Assembly: GCA_017531385.1 (NCBI GenBank)
Contig: JAFXLD010000088.1
Location: 1-38,611, forward strand
Reading direction: 5' to 3'
From: Clostridia bacterium
Lineage (GTDB): Bacteria; Bacillota; Clostridia; Oscillospirales; Acutalibacteraceae
DNA length: 38,611 nt
The position numbers and the translations under genes are program-made. The number at the start of each line of letters is the position of its first letter. Within the stretch, counting starts at the first letter, position 1. The notes under the pieces were generated by a model that worked only from the letters and a program-made list of their open reading frames with translations, searched no databases and was not told the DNA's origin. Positions 7,151 through 15,319 of this stretch are shown here, piece after piece.

Positions 7151-8065
7151 ATGTTAGAAACTTTTCTTGTTGAAGTTCTAAAACTCGCTCCCCGTCAGAT
7201 GTGGGGTTTTGAACAACTGGTCGTAATACTGAAAGACCTTTTCTCATCATTTTCGATGCAGAAACTGGGCGCATATTTCATGGCAATTATTGAATTGCTC
7301 GGCCTTGTGATTCTTGATACACCCGTTACTCCCCGTGGTGAAGAACTTGACCTTACAGGCTACAGCCTTGTTTTTGAAGACGAATTTGAAGGCGACGCTC
7401 TCAACACAGACGTTTGGGAGTACAGAGGAAGCGGCCCCAGAAGAGGCGGATTCAATGCTGCAAGTCAGGTTGAAGTAAAAGACGGCACAATGATTATGAC
7501 AGGCGAATACCTGACCGACGGTACATACGGCGAAGGCTGGTATACAGCTATGATCAAACTCAAAGAACGTTATTGCAAGGGCTATTTTGAAATCCGTTGC
7601 AAGGTCAACGAAACTCCCGCTTTCTGGTCAGCATTCTGGATTCAGGCTGATGCTCCTTACACTGCTTCAATTTCAAAGGGCGGTGTAGGCGGTGCTGAAA
7701 TCGATATTTTCGAGTCAGCAAATACAGCTGAAATAACAAACAAAGGCGCAGTCACACAGACAATCCATTGTGCAGGTGTTGACGGTGTTGAAGAAGGATT
7801 CCAGTCATACAACCTCGGCTCATTCAAGGGCAACAACATCTATGACGAATACAACACATACGGTCTTGAATGGACAGATACAGAATACATCTTCTACATC
7901 AACGGTGTTGAAACACGCAGAACATCATTCGGCAACGGTGTTTCCGAAGTAGAAGAAGATGTTATCGTTTCTCTCGAAATTCCTGCTATCGAAGTGCTTG
8001 AAACACTCGACAAAGATGCATCGGCAACATATACTGTTGATTATGTAAGAATTTATCAGAAGTAA
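7151..8065 (+). CDS. Glycoside hydrolase family 16 protein (beta-glucanase-like)
   Basis: Residues ~70-304 form a GH16 concanavalin-like domain: YSLVFEDEFEGDALNTDVWEY at the start, then WYTAMIKLKERYCKGYFEIR, and the catalytic motif EIDIFE with nucleophile E183 and acid/base E188. The end, YTVDYVRIYQK, is the usual last strand of the fold. The family cleaves beta-1,3/1,4-glucans and related galactans, but the exact substrate is not readable. The first 65 residues are odd. They are moderately hydrophobic (AYFMAIIELLGLVILD at about 41-56) but lack a normal signal peptide with a basic start and cleavage site. The protein may be membrane-held or intracellular. It is a single gene with a strong promoter and terminator. 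Confidence 0.9.
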   Translation: MLETFLVEVLKLAPRQMWGFEQLVVILKDLFSSFSMQKLGAYFMAIIELLGLVILDTPVTPRGEELDLTGYSLVFEDEFEGDALNTDVWEYRGSGPRRGGFNAASQVEVKDGTMIMTGEYLTDGTYGEGWYTAMIKLKERYCKGYFEIRCKVNETPAFWSAFWIQADAPYTASISKGGVGGAEIDIFESANTAEITNKGAVTQTIHCAGVDGVEEGFQSYNLGSFKGNNIYDEYNTYGLEWTDTEYIFYINGVETRRTSFGNGVSEVEEDVIVSLEIPAIEVLETLDKDASATYTVDYVRIYQK

Positions 8066-8073
8066 TAATTTTC

Positions 8074-8105
8074 CCCCTGTGATTTTGTGTCACAGGGGAT
8101 TTATT
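8074..8105 (+). terminator. Terminator of the GH16 gene
   Basis: CCCCTGTGA (8074-8082) pairs with TCACAGGGG (8090-8098), followed by ATTTATT, just after the GH16 stop codon. Confidence 0.85.
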
Positions 8106-8154
8106 GTGTATTACTTTTCTCTTGACAGAAGAAAAATTCTCTCAACATGCGTTA

Positions 8155-8183
8155 TTGAATTATTGTCTTGGTTGATATATTAT
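8155..8183 (+). promoter_or_regulatory. Probable promoter of the XRE regulator
   Basis: TTGAAT (8155-8160), 17 bp, TATTAT (8178-8183). AAAGGTGA lies in front of the ATG at 8220. Confidence 0.6.
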
Positions 8184-8219
8184 TGAATCACGGTACCGAA
8201 TAAATTAAAAGGTGATTTT

Positions 8220-9314
8220 ATGAACATTTACTTCGGCGAAAATCTGAAAAGCTTAAGAAAACAGAAAAATCTCACACAGGAACGGCTTGCCGATTTTTTA
8301 GGTGTATCATTCCAAACAGTCAGCAAGTGGGAGAGGGGCGACACCTATCCCGACATAACCATGCTGCCTGAAATTGCATCGTTTTTCAGAGTGAGCGTTG
8401 ACGAACTTCTCGGTGTCAACAGAGCGGCAGATGAAGAAGAAATCATATCAAAACTCAGGGAATATGATAACCTGACTGACGGAAAAATGATGACAGCTAT
8501 TATCACTCCGTTAAAAAAGAAATTCCCTAATGATTTCCGTGTTCTTATAAGGTATCTCTCATGTCTTGTTCATTTTTCAGAAGATGAAACTTTCGTTGAT
8601 TCTGATATTAAAGCAATTTACAACAATATTCAGGAAAACTGCACCGATGACAGACTCCGAATCAAGGCAAAAAGAGCCATGATTGAGCATTACAGAAATC
8701 TTTATGAAATAAACAAAGACAGTTTGTATATGAAAAAGTGTCAGGAGATTATAAACGAAATGCCTGATATGAGAGATTCACGGGAGATGTTCAGTTTTTA
8801 TCCCGAGGACAGTGACGAAAAAGATGAAAACATCAGAAACACTCTTGAAGAACAATTTTTACTGCTTAACACAGTATATTCTCATTATTTTCATTACAAC
8901 GGATTTTTCTATGACAGAAGATTCTCTGACGAATGGGTGATTTCAGCATTTCAAAAGGAACTTGACTTTCTGAATTTCGTCTATGATGACGGCAACTACG
9001 GAAAAATGTGGTGCACGGTGATGTATAATTACGGACATCTCGGAGTAAGATATGCAAAACTCGGTGAAAATGAAAAAGCAATTGAAAACTTCAGAAAAAT
9101 GTGCTCTCTTGCAATAAAATTTGATAGCATGGACACAGTCACAACAATGCATTCCGTGATGTTTGAGGGTAAGAAGTTTGATAAAAACAGGCTCGGCAGC
9201 ACCTATAACGCAAAAAGCAGAATAAAACACCTGCTTCTGAACAGATATCCGTTGTCGGATGAATTTAAGGCATCAGAGGAGTTTAAAAATATTATAAAGA
9301 TACTTGAAGAATAA
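8220..9314 (+). CDS. XRE-family transcriptional regulator with long helical C-terminal domain
   Basis: Residues 8-66 are a typical XRE/Cro helix-turn-helix (LRKQKNLTQERLADFLGVSF, TVSKWERGDTYPDI, VSVDELLG). The remaining ~300 residues are charged and helical, with a late YAKLGENEKAIENFRKM segment that looks like a tetratricopeptide-like helical pair. This layout is common in Firmicutes regulators that sense a peptide or metabolite through the C-terminal domain. The gene is monocistronic with its own promoter and terminator, so its target cannot be read from context. The GH16 gene and the lipoprotein gene are the nearest candidates. Confidence 0.85.
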   Translation: MNIYFGENLKSLRKQKNLTQERLADFLGVSFQTVSKWERGDTYPDITMLPEIASFFRVSVDELLGVNRAADEEEIISKLREYDNLTDGKMMTAIITPLKKKFPNDFRVLIRYLSCLVHFSEDETFVDSDIKAIYNNIQENCTDDRLRIKAKRAMIEHYRNLYEINKDSLYMKKCQEIINEMPDMRDSREMFSFYPEDSDEKDENIRNTLEEQFLLLNTVYSHYFHYNGFFYDRRFSDEWVISAFQKELDFLNFVYDDGNYGKMWCTVMYNYGHLGVRYAKLGENEKAIENFRKMCSLAIKFDSMDTVTTMHSVMFEGKKFDKNRLGSTYNAKSRIKHLLLNRYPLSDEFKASEEFKNIIKILEE

Positions 9315-9326
9315 AACTATAAAAAG

Positions 9327-9358
9327 AGAACACCACCTGCGGTGATGTTCTTTTTTTG
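9327..9358 (+). terminator. Terminator of the XRE regulator
   Basis: AGAACACCACC (9327-9337) pairs with GGTGATGTTCT around a TGC loop, with one mismatch, followed by a T-run. Confidence 0.85.
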
Positions 9359-9396
9359 TATGCTGTTTTACACAAACAGTTTACTTGCAAATTTCA

Positions 9397-10086
9397 TCAG
9401 AAGCTTGATGAAAACATAATAAGTGCACAATTGTGAAGATTACTACAGGCATCATATCCGTAGTCTATAAGGTTATTGTTCTCGTCAAATTCCATATACG
9501 CAACCAATGCCTGATCTTCATATTCTGTCATATACGGAATTTCAGGGTTTACTTTTGTGTTACCTGACACAACAGCAATGTACACCATATCTTCGTCAGC
9601 AGTTTCGGGGAGATCACCTTCAAACAGATATCCCAGAGAAAGTGCTTCCTCAACCGAATAATATTGAAGCTTATAACCGTCTATAGAATAATTTATCAGT
9701 TGCCCCATAGGAATTGAAAATTGTTGAGAAATGTCATATCTCATATCCGATAAAACCTTATTGAGAACATTCTCCGGAACGGTGTGCTTGGTTAATTGCT
9801 CAATGACCTGAGTATAAGAATACCCGCAATTTACACAAACGTATGAAATTTCTCCTTCTGTATCATAAGTAGCTTCTTTTATAACAGATGAGGTGTAATT
9901 GTGAGTTACGCATGTTGTTTTTTCAGCAGGTGTATCTGCCTGATTAACTTGATTTACAGGTGTATCTGCTTGATTGACTTGATTTTCAGGTGTATTTGTT
10001 TGATTACTGTTATTTTCTGATATTGAGCAAGATGAAAAACAAACCAACAAGAAAACAACAAACAGAACAATCAATACTTTTTTCAT
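9397..10086 (-). CDS. Lipoprotein with one CxxC repeat unit
   Basis: This 229-residue lipoprotein begins MKKVLIVLFVVFLLV and has a lipobox ending at Cys20 (CFSSC). I start it at 10086 because GGAGG lies 8 nt upstream of this ATG. A low-complexity linker follows with a repeated NQVNQADTP. Residues ~59-98 (THNYTSS, EGEISYVCVNCGYSYTQVIEQL, Cys84 and Cys87) resemble one unit of the Cys repeat found 14 times in the large protein at 18016-21366. The C-terminal ~130 residues are not recognised. The gene is divergent from the small XRE regulator, with shared operators, so that regulator probably controls it. Confidence 0.75.
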   Translation of the reverse strand: MKKVLIVLFVVFLLVCFSSCSISENNSNQTNTPENQVNQADTPVNQVNQADTPAEKTTCVTHNYTSSVIKEATYDTEGEISYVCVNCGYSYTQVIEQLTKHTVPENVLNKVLSDMRYDISQQFSIPMGQLINYSIDGYKLQYYSVEEALSLGYLFEGDLPETADEDMVYIAVVSGNTKVNPEIPYMTEYEDQALVAYMEFDENNNLIDYGYDACSNLHNCALIMFSSSF

Positions 10087-10118
10087 ACTGATACCTCCAC
10101 ATATCAATCACTTCATTA

Positions 10119-10135
10119 TATCCCAAATTGGGATA
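10119..10135. promoter_or_regulatory. Perfect operator palindrome between lipoprotein and XRE genes
   Basis: TATCCCAA-A-TTGGGATA is a perfect palindrome with 8-bp arms around one base, the usual shape of an XRE-family operator. It lies over the predicted start of lipoprotein transcription. Confidence 0.75.
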
Positions 10136-10140
10136 TTTTT

Positions 10141-10169
10141 ATTATACCAATATGGGATAATAATGTCAA
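10141..10169 (-). promoter_or_regulatory. Consensus promoter of the lipoprotein gene
   Basis: On the minus strand TTGACA (10164-10169), 17 bp, TATAAT (10141-10146). This is a perfect sigma-A consensus. It is covered by the second, imperfect operator (10143-10159) and followed by the perfect one, which fits strong expression held down by a repressor. Confidence 0.85.
10143..10159. promoter_or_regulatory. Second, imperfect operator
   Basis: TATACCAA-T-ATGGGATA matches six of eight arm positions of the perfect palindrome. Its centre is 24 bp from the first, a little over two helical turns. Cooperative binding of two dimers is a reasonable inference. Confidence 0.6.
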
Positions 10170-10181
10170 GAGGTGATTTTT

Positions 10182-10388
10182 GTGAGATTAAAAGAAATCA
10201 GAAAATCCAAAGGAATCTCTCAGTTAAAACTTGCTCTTGAATTAAACACCAATCAGAACACCATAAGCAGATATGAAACGGGAGAACGGGAACCCGGAAT
10301 TGCAGAGCTTATTAAAATTGCAGATTATTTTGATGTTTCCGTTGATTATCTGCTTGAAAGAACAGACAATCCGAAAATGCAGAAATGA
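10182..10388 (+). CDS. Small XRE-family regulator (probable autorepressor)
   Basis: This 68-residue protein is almost only a helix-turn-helix: RLKEIRKSKGISQLKLALE, NTISRYETGEREPG, FDVSVDYLLERTDNP. I choose GTG 10182 as the start because AGAGGTGA (10169-10176) lies just upstream and the family usually begins two to five residues before LKEIR. The divergent promoter region holds two matching operator palindromes. The protein probably represses the lipoprotein gene and itself. Its small size and pairing with a lipoprotein do not suggest a toxin-antitoxin pair. Confidence 0.85.
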   Translation: MRLKEIRKSKGISQLKLALELNTNQNTISRYETGEREPGIAELIKIADYFDVSVDYLLERTDNPKMQK

Positions 10389-10416
10389 AAAAACACTTCT
10401 TGCGAAGTGCTTTTTT
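10385..10416. terminator. Bidirectional terminator between XRE gene and tRNA
   Basis: CACTTC (10394-10399) pairs with GAAGTG (10404-10409). An A-run precedes it and a T-run follows it, so it can end both the plus-strand XRE gene and the minus-strand tRNA. Confidence 0.8.
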
Positions 10417-10418
10417 CT

Positions 10419-10495
10419 TGGCCCGCATGAGAGGATTTGAACCCCCGACCTCCAGAATCGGAATCTGTTGCACTATCCAACTGTGCTACATGCGG
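10419..10495 (-). tRNA. tRNA-Arg (anticodon CCG)
   Basis: The minus strand folds as a full cloverleaf. The acceptor stem is CCGCATG/CATGCGG, the D-stem GCAC/GTGC, the anticodon loop TTCCGAT, and the T-loop TTCAAAT sits in a G-rich stem. The discriminator is G and CCA is encoded (10419-10421). The anticodon CCG reads CGG arginine codons. No mobile element is seen in its 3' end. Confidence 0.95.
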
Positions 10496-10550
10496 AAAAT
10501 TTTTAAATAGCAAAGAAGCGGACAAATCAGAATTTGTCGGGATGTTTCAT

Positions 10551-10620
10551 CGTAGGGGCTGCCATTGGCAGTCCGTATGAAAATGCTTGCTGTAACGGAC
10601 GCCCGATGGGCGCCTCTACG
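10551..10620. repeat. 70-bp three-stem intergenic palindrome
   Basis: The two outer arms (CGTAGGGGC and GCCTCTACG) are inverted repeats. Overall about 20 of 27 positions pair. Each arm also contains its own hairpin (CTGCC-ATT-GGCAG and GCCC-GAT-GGGC), so the piece can fold like a cloverleaf. It lies between the tRNA and the ychF terminal region and is followed by imperfect GCATTGTG-type repeats. This looks like a dispersed, non-autonomous intergenic repeat. Confidence 0.6.
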
Positions 10621-10657
10621 ATATTTTAATTATACATTGTGCATTGTGAATTATGCA

Positions 10658-11752
10658 TTAAACATTAAATCTGAACAGAACAATATCTCCGTCCTGCATA
10701 ACGTATTCCTTACCCTCTGAACGGACAAGGCCTTTTTCCTTTGCTGCAGCCATTGTTCCGCAAGCCATAAGGTCGTCGAAAGACACAACTTCTGCTCTGA
10801 TGAAGCCTCTTTCAAAGTCTGAATGAATTTTTCCGGCGGCCTGAGGAGCCTTTGTACCTTTTTTGATAGTCCATGCTCTGACTTCGGGCTGACCTGCTGT
10901 GAGATACGACATAAGACCGAGCAGATCATAACTCTTCTGGATAAGGAGGTCAAGACCTGCCTTTTCAATGCCAAGCTCTGAAAGGAACATTTCCTTTTCT
11001 TCTGCACCAAGCTCTGCGATCTGTGATTCAAGTTCTGCACAGATGGGAAGAACTTCTGCACCCTCTGCCTCGGCAAGTTCTTTGACTTTCTGATAGCCGA
11101 TATTTGACTCAATATCAGATGCAAAATCCTCTTCACTCATATTACAAGCGTAAATAACGGGTTTTGCTGTGAGAAGTGCAACTGTGTCAAGAAGCGCCTT
11201 TTCATCGTCATCAACTTCAACTGCTCTTGCACACTTACCCTCTTCAAAAGCACTGCGGACTCTCTTGAAAAATTCAACATCCTTTGCAAAAGACTTGTCG
11301 CCTTTCATTGCCTTTGTGTCCTTGTCGATACGACGGTCAAGAATTTCCATATCTGAAAGGATAAGCTCGTAATTGATTGTTTCGATATCTCTTACAGGAT
11401 CGATACTGCCGTCAACGTGAACGATATCGCTGTTTTCAAAGCATCTTACAACATGGATAACTGCATCAACCTCACGGATGTGTGAAAGGAACTTATTGCC
11501 GAGACCTTCACCGTTTGCCGCACCTTTGACAAGACCTGCAATGTCAACAAACTCGATAACTGCAGGAGTGAACTTGTCGGGATTATACATCTCTGCAAGC
11601 TTGTCAAGTCTGTAATCGGGAACTGCAACAACGCCAACATTGGGTTCAATCGTACAGAACGGATAGTTTGCAGACTGTGCACCTGCATTTGTCAGCGCAT
11701 TGAAAAGTGTGCTTTTTCCGACATTGGGAAGTCCTACTATACCTAATTTCAT
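10658..11752 (-). CDS. ychF: YchF/Ola1 family P-loop ATPase
   Basis: This 364-residue protein is a complete YchF. The P-loop is GLPNVGKST (7-15), the switch regions include DIAGLVKGA, and a CNMSEED replaces the usual NKxD, which is why this family prefers ATP. The C-terminal ~80 residues form the TGS domain ([31 protein letters not shown]). YchF binds ribosomes and is involved in stress and redox responses. The start has GGAG upstream. It is a single gene in an ordinary chromosomal setting. Confidence 0.97.
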   Translation of the reverse strand: MKLGIVGLPNVGKSTLFNALTNAGAQSANYPFCTIEPNVGVVAVPDYRLDKLAEMYNPDKFTPAVIEFVDIAGLVKGAANGEGLGNKFLSHIREVDAVIHVVRCFENSDIVHVDGSIDPVRDIETINYELILSDMEILDRRIDKDTKAMKGDKSFAKDVEFFKRVRSAFEEGKCARAVEVDDDEKALLDTVALLTAKPVIYACNMSEEDFASDIESNIGYQKVKELAEAEGAEVLPICAELESQIAELGAEEKEMFLSELGIEKAGLDLLIQKSYDLLGLMSYLTAGQPEVRAWTIKKGTKAPQAAGKIHSDFERGFIRAEVVSFDDLMACGTMAAAKEKGLVRSEGKEYVMQDGDIVLFRFNV

Positions 11753-11863
11753 AATTTATATCTCCACTTCCTGAAAAGTTTTACATCCTTTTTATTTTAA
11801 CATATTATTCTTTATATTGCAACCGATTTATGTAAAGCGATTGACAAAACGGGTTGTTCTGAG

Positions 11864-11919
11864 GGATATTTTCTTTGAATATCCGCCCGTAATGCAGTGA
11901 TACCGCGAATTGTATCACT
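11864..11919. repeat. Two hairpins in the ychF upstream region
   Basis: GGATATT (11864-11870) pairs with AATATCC (11878-11884), and AGTGATAC (11896-11903) with GTATCACT (11912-11919). They lie about 110 nt before the ychF start and next to the repeat below. Neither has a terminator T-run. I do not recognise a riboswitch. The rest of 11753-11948 shows nothing else. Confidence 0.5.
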
Positions 11920-11948
11920 ACATTATATGAAAAAACGGACAAAGCGTT

Positions 11949-12144
11949 AAACAATAATTTGTGTAGCTTAACGCTACCAAATTATTGTTTCAATTCTCAA
12001 TGCTCAATGCTCAATTCGCAATTATCGGAAGCCCTACGGGCTTGAATTATAAAAATGGGTCAAAGGGCGAAGCCCTTTCCACAATTGCGAATTACGAATT
12101 ACGAATTGCGAATTTTTATCGGCTCCGCCGATAAATTATTGTTT
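11949..12144. repeat. 196-bp hairpin-rich repeat bounded by 12-bp inverted repeats
   Basis: The segment begins AAACAATAATTT (11949-11960) and ends AAATTATTGTTT (12133-12144). The left end also forms its own 18-bp hairpin with 11973-11990. Inside are AAGCCC/GGGCTT, AAAGGGC/GCCCTTT and TTTATCGGC/GCCGATAAA stems, and two facing runs of short repeats (AATGCTCAATGCTC and AATTACGAATTACG types). The right end enters the stop codon of the PLP-enzyme gene. No ORF is present. It resembles a MITE-like or REP-like dispersed repeat. Confidence 0.6.
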
Positions 12145-13411
12145 ATATAAGATTTCTTTTAAGCATTTCCTGTGCTGCGAGCATGATGCCGATTTTTCCG
12201 CTGTGGAAGTTGAGTCCGCCCTGCATCCATACTGCAAAGGGTTCACGAAGAGGAGCATCTGCAGAAAGTTCAATTGAAGATCCGGATGTGAATGCACCTG
12301 CAGCCATGATGACCTGACAAGGATAACCGGGCATATCCCATGGCTCGGGGGTTACATATGAATCAACGGGTGAGCCTTTCTGAAGTCCCTGACAGAAAGC
12401 AATAAGATTTTCGCTGTTTCTGAGTTTGATTGCCTGAATGATGTCGTGTCTTGTTTCATCTGAAGAGGGAGTTGTTTCAAAACCGAATCCCTCAAAGAGT
12501 GATGCTGCAAAAACTGCAGTTTTGAGTGCTTCACCGACAACATGAGGAGCATGGAAAAGTCCCATAAGAATTTCTCGTGTGCTTTCAAGAGATGCTCCGA
12601 CTTCTTTACCGAGAGAAGGAGTTGTGAGTCTGTATGAACAAAGGTCAATTGCCTCTTTTGTACCAGCCATGTATCCGCCACACTTGGCAACACCGCCACC
12701 GGGATTTTTTATAAGACTGCCTACGATAAGGTCAGCGCCGACAGCAGTGGGTTCTGTTTTTTCAACAAATTCACCGTAACAGTTATCGACCATAACAAGA
12801 GCATCTGAATTTTCTTTAACGATTTTTACAGCCTTGCCGATTTCTGCAACGGAAAGGCTGTCACGGAGAGTATAGCCTCTTGAACGCTGAAGATATACAA
12901 GTCTGATTTTGTTTTCCCTGACGGCTTTTTCGATAGCTTCATAATCAAGATGACCGTTTTCATCAAGGTCTGTCTGTAAATATGTTACACCGAAATCAGC
13001 AAGAGAGCCTTGTCCGTTCTTGCCGTCCATTCCGATAACGGGACAGATGGTGTCATAAGGTCTTCCTGTAATGCAAAGCATATTGTCACCGGGACGAAGA
13101 AGTGAAAAAAGTGCTATTCCGAGAGCATGTGTACCGCAGGCGATGCTGTATCTGATTATTGCATCCTCTGCACCAAAAACATCGGCAACAATTTTGTCTG
13201 CAAGTTCTCTGCCTGCATCACCGTAACCGTAGCCTGTTGAACCCCAGAGCTGAGTTTCACTGACTCTGTTCTGTATGAATGCATTAAGAACTTTATGCTG
13301 ATTGTATTCGGTCATTTCGTCAATTCTTGAAAACGCATCCTTTGCATTTTCAAGTGCTTTCTCTGAAGCTGCTGTTATAATAGGGTTAAAATTAAAAAAA
13401 GTATTATCCAT
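12143..13411 (-). CDS. Methionine gamma-lyase-like PLP enzyme (aluminium resistance protein family)
   Basis: This 422-residue protein belongs to the PF06838 group of fold-type I PLP enzymes, annotated as aluminium resistance or methionine gamma-lyase family (B. subtilis YnbB). The cofactor lysine is probably Lys235 in GSLIKNPGGGVAKCGG, and the pyridine-nitrogen aspartate is Asp209 in VMVDNCYGEF. N-terminal QLWGSTGYGYGDAGRE is also typical. I start it at ATG 13411, with AAGGAG upstream, instead of 17 codons earlier. The true reaction of the family is not well settled. The gene stands alone. Confidence 0.88.
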   Translation of the reverse strand: MDNTFFNFNPIITAASEKALENAKDAFSRIDEMTEYNQHKVLNAFIQNRVSETQLWGSTGYGYGDAGRELADKIVADVFGAEDAIIRYSIACGTHALGIALFSLLRPGDNMLCITGRPYDTICPVIGMDGKNGQGSLADFGVTYLQTDLDENGHLDYEAIEKAVRENKIRLVYLQRSRGYTLRDSLSVAEIGKAVKIVKENSDALVMVDNCYGEFVEKTEPTAVGADLIVGSLIKNPGGGVAKCGGYMAGTKEAIDLCSYRLTTPSLGKEVGASLESTREILMGLFHAPHVVGEALKTAVFAASLFEGFGFETTPSSDETRHDIIQAIKLRNSENLIAFCQGLQKGSPVDSYVTPEPWDMPGYPCQVIMAAGAFTSGSSIELSADAPLREPFAVWMQGGLNFHSGKIGIMLAAQEMLKRNLI

Positions 13412-13515
13412 ATCAATTCTCCTTAATATATCTATTTTAAATGTAAGGTGAAGCAGTGTCAATACCGAATTTGAAAGATTTCATTATACGCGACACGGAA
13501 TATTGTCATAGTCTA

Positions 13516-13544
13516 TTGAAAAAAATCGAAAAATGTGATAGAAT
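13516..13544 (+). promoter_or_regulatory. Promoter of the dlt-like operon
   Basis: TTGAAA (13516-13521), 17 bp, TAGAAT (13539-13544), about 29 nt before the TTG start at 13573. Confidence 0.75.
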
Positions 13545-13572
13545 GTAAAAAAATTATGCGATGTGATTTTCT

Positions 13573-15075
13573 TTGAAAAATATTCTTGAATATCTTGAAA
13601 TAAGTGCAGAAAAATATCCGAAAAAAACAGCAATTGCAGACCGTGACAAGTCCTGTACATTCGGTGAACTTAAAAATTCTGCATCATTATTGGGCAATCA
13701 TCCGGTGCTGAAAAATTCAACCGATTCACCTGTCGGAATTTTTGCATCACATTCTGCGGAAACCATCATTCTGATGCTTGGTGTGCTTTACAGCGGTAAT
13801 TTTTATGTTCCGCTGAATCCCGATCTGCCATGCGACAAACTTTCGCAGATTATCACCGATTCCGGTATGACCGTTATCATCGGCACAGACATGGAAGAAA
13901 AAGCAAAACAATCAGGTTTTGACGGTACATATATTGATTTTTCGGAAATTCCGGCAAACGGAGAAGTTGCCCTCATTCCCAACATATCGCAGACTGCACC
14001 GATGTTTGCAATTTACACATCGGGGTCAACCGGAAAACCCAAGGGAGTTCTGAAAAATCACCTTTCCATGATCAGTTTCATCGAAGCATATGTCGATGAA
14101 TTCGGTTTCGATGAAAATATTGTAATCGGTAATCAGACTCCGTTTTTCTTTGATGCATCAGCAAAAGACATTTATCTTATGCTCAGAACCGGTGCACGGA
14201 TGGAGATTCTGCCCGCAGAATTTTTCTCATTTCCCGTGATGCTGATAAAATATATGAACGAACGCAAGGTTTCTTTTATATCCTGGGTTCCGACTGCCCT
14301 TTCCATAGTGACAAAACTCAATACTTTTTCAGAAGTGTTACCTCTTTATCTTGAAAAGGTGTTTTTCGTGGGTGAAGCTTTCCCTGCAAAACAACTGAAA
14401 AAATGGATGACGGCATTACCTGATGTAAAGTTTGTAAATCTGTACGGTTCTTCCGAAACAGCAGGAATATGCTGTTTCTGCGGGATTACAGAAGCTCCCG
14501 AAGAAGACGGTCAACTCCCCATCGGAAAACCGCTTAAAAACTGCAATGTTTTTCTTATGGACGACGGAAAATTCGTAACGGACGGTGTCGGAGAAATCCA
14601 TGTTTCCGGCAATTCACTTGCAGATTGTTACTATAACGACGAAGAAAAGACACAGAATTCATTTTTCATCGGCGAATTACCGGACGGAAGCAGAAACCGT
14701 GTTTTCAGAACAGGTGATATTGCAAAATACAACGAAAACGGCGATCTGATTTTTGTTTCACGGCGTGACAATCAGATAAAGCATTTGGGATATCGCATCG
14801 AGCTTGGCGAAATAGAGCATACGGCACAGTCAATAGACGGTGTGGCAAAAGCCTGTTGTGTATATAACAGAAAAAGACAGAAAATCATTCTTGTCTGTGA
14901 ACCGTCTCCCCAAAGCACAATTACTGCTGATGAAATAAGACGCATAATAAAAACAAAACTTGCGGATTATATGCACCCCGCAAAAGTGCTGACCATGGAT
15001 GCACTTCCGCTTAATGCAAACGGAAAAACAGACAGACCTCTGATAGAAAAAATCGTTATGAAGGAGAAAAATTAA
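13573..15075 (+). CDS. DltA-like adenylation enzyme
   Basis: This 500-residue adenylation enzyme would activate an amino acid or small acid as its adenylate and load it on the carrier protein encoded next. The core motifs are present: IYTSGSTGKPKG (A3), NLYGSSETAG (A5), RTGDIAKY (A7), GYRIELGEIEH (A8) and the C-terminal lysine in LPLNANGKTDRP (A10). Length and order match DltA (D-alanine--carrier ligase), but the substrate pocket was not checked, so another acyl group is possible. The start is TTG with a GTGATT-type leader. The next gene begins directly after the stop codon. Confidence 0.88.
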   Translation: MKNILEYLEISAEKYPKKTAIADRDKSCTFGELKNSASLLGNHPVLKNSTDSPVGIFASHSAETIILMLGVLYSGNFYVPLNPDLPCDKLSQIITDSGMTVIIGTDMEEKAKQSGFDGTYIDFSEIPANGEVALIPNISQTAPMFAIYTSGSTGKPKGVLKNHLSMISFIEAYVDEFGFDENIVIGNQTPFFFDASAKDIYLMLRTGARMEILPAEFFSFPVMLIKYMNERKVSFISWVPTALSIVTKLNTFSEVLPLYLEKVFFVGEAFPAKQLKKWMTALPDVKFVNLYGSSETAGICCFCGITEAPEEDGQLPIGKPLKNCNVFLMDDGKFVTDGVGEIHVSGNSLADCYYNDEEKTQNSFFIGELPDGSRNRVFRTGDIAKYNENGDLIFVSRRDNQIKHLGYRIELGEIEHTAQSIDGVAKACCVYNRKRQKIILVCEPSPQSTITADEIRRIIKTKLADYMHPAKVLTMDALPLNANGKTDRPLIEKIVMKEKN

Positions 15076-15306
15076 ATGGAAGAATTACTCGAAATACTGG
15101 AAGAAATCAATCCTGATATTGATTATGAAACCGCCACTGCACTCATTGACGGTAAAATGCTCGATTCATTCAGTATTGTTTCTCTTGTTACGGAAATTTC
15201 AGATGCTTTTGATATTGAGATAAGCCCTAAATATCTGGTTCCCGAAAACTTCAACAGTGTTCAGGCGATGATGAAAATGATAGAAACCATTCAGGACGAA
15301 GAATGA
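15076..15306 (+). CDS. DltC-like acyl carrier protein
   Basis: This 76-residue acidic protein has the carrier fold. The phosphopantetheine serine is Ser31 in KMLDSFSIVSLV, preceded by the conserved Asp30. It begins on the base after the stop of the adenylation gene, with AAGGAGA just upstream, so expression is coupled. It would carry the activated residue to the MBOAT protein. Confidence 0.88.
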   Translation: MEELLEILEEINPDIDYETATALIDGKMLDSFSIVSLVTEISDAFDIEISPKYLVPENFNSVQAMMKMIETIQDEE

Positions 15307-15319
15307 TACGGAGAATATT

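Noticed and set aside
10086-10388. Lipoprotein/XRE pair as a toxin-antitoxin system
   Set aside because: The lipoprotein is exported and 229 residues long, and the genes are divergent instead of co-operonic. A repressor-controlled lipoprotein fits better.
10419-10495. tRNA-Arg as the attachment site of an element
   Set aside because: No repeat of its 3' end and no integrase lies beside it. The mobile element at the left uses a serine recombinase and ends at about 4388.
11753-11948. Riboswitch upstream of ychF
   Set aside because: There are hairpins but no recognisable conserved aptamer core. They lie far from the start and next to a dispersed repeat.
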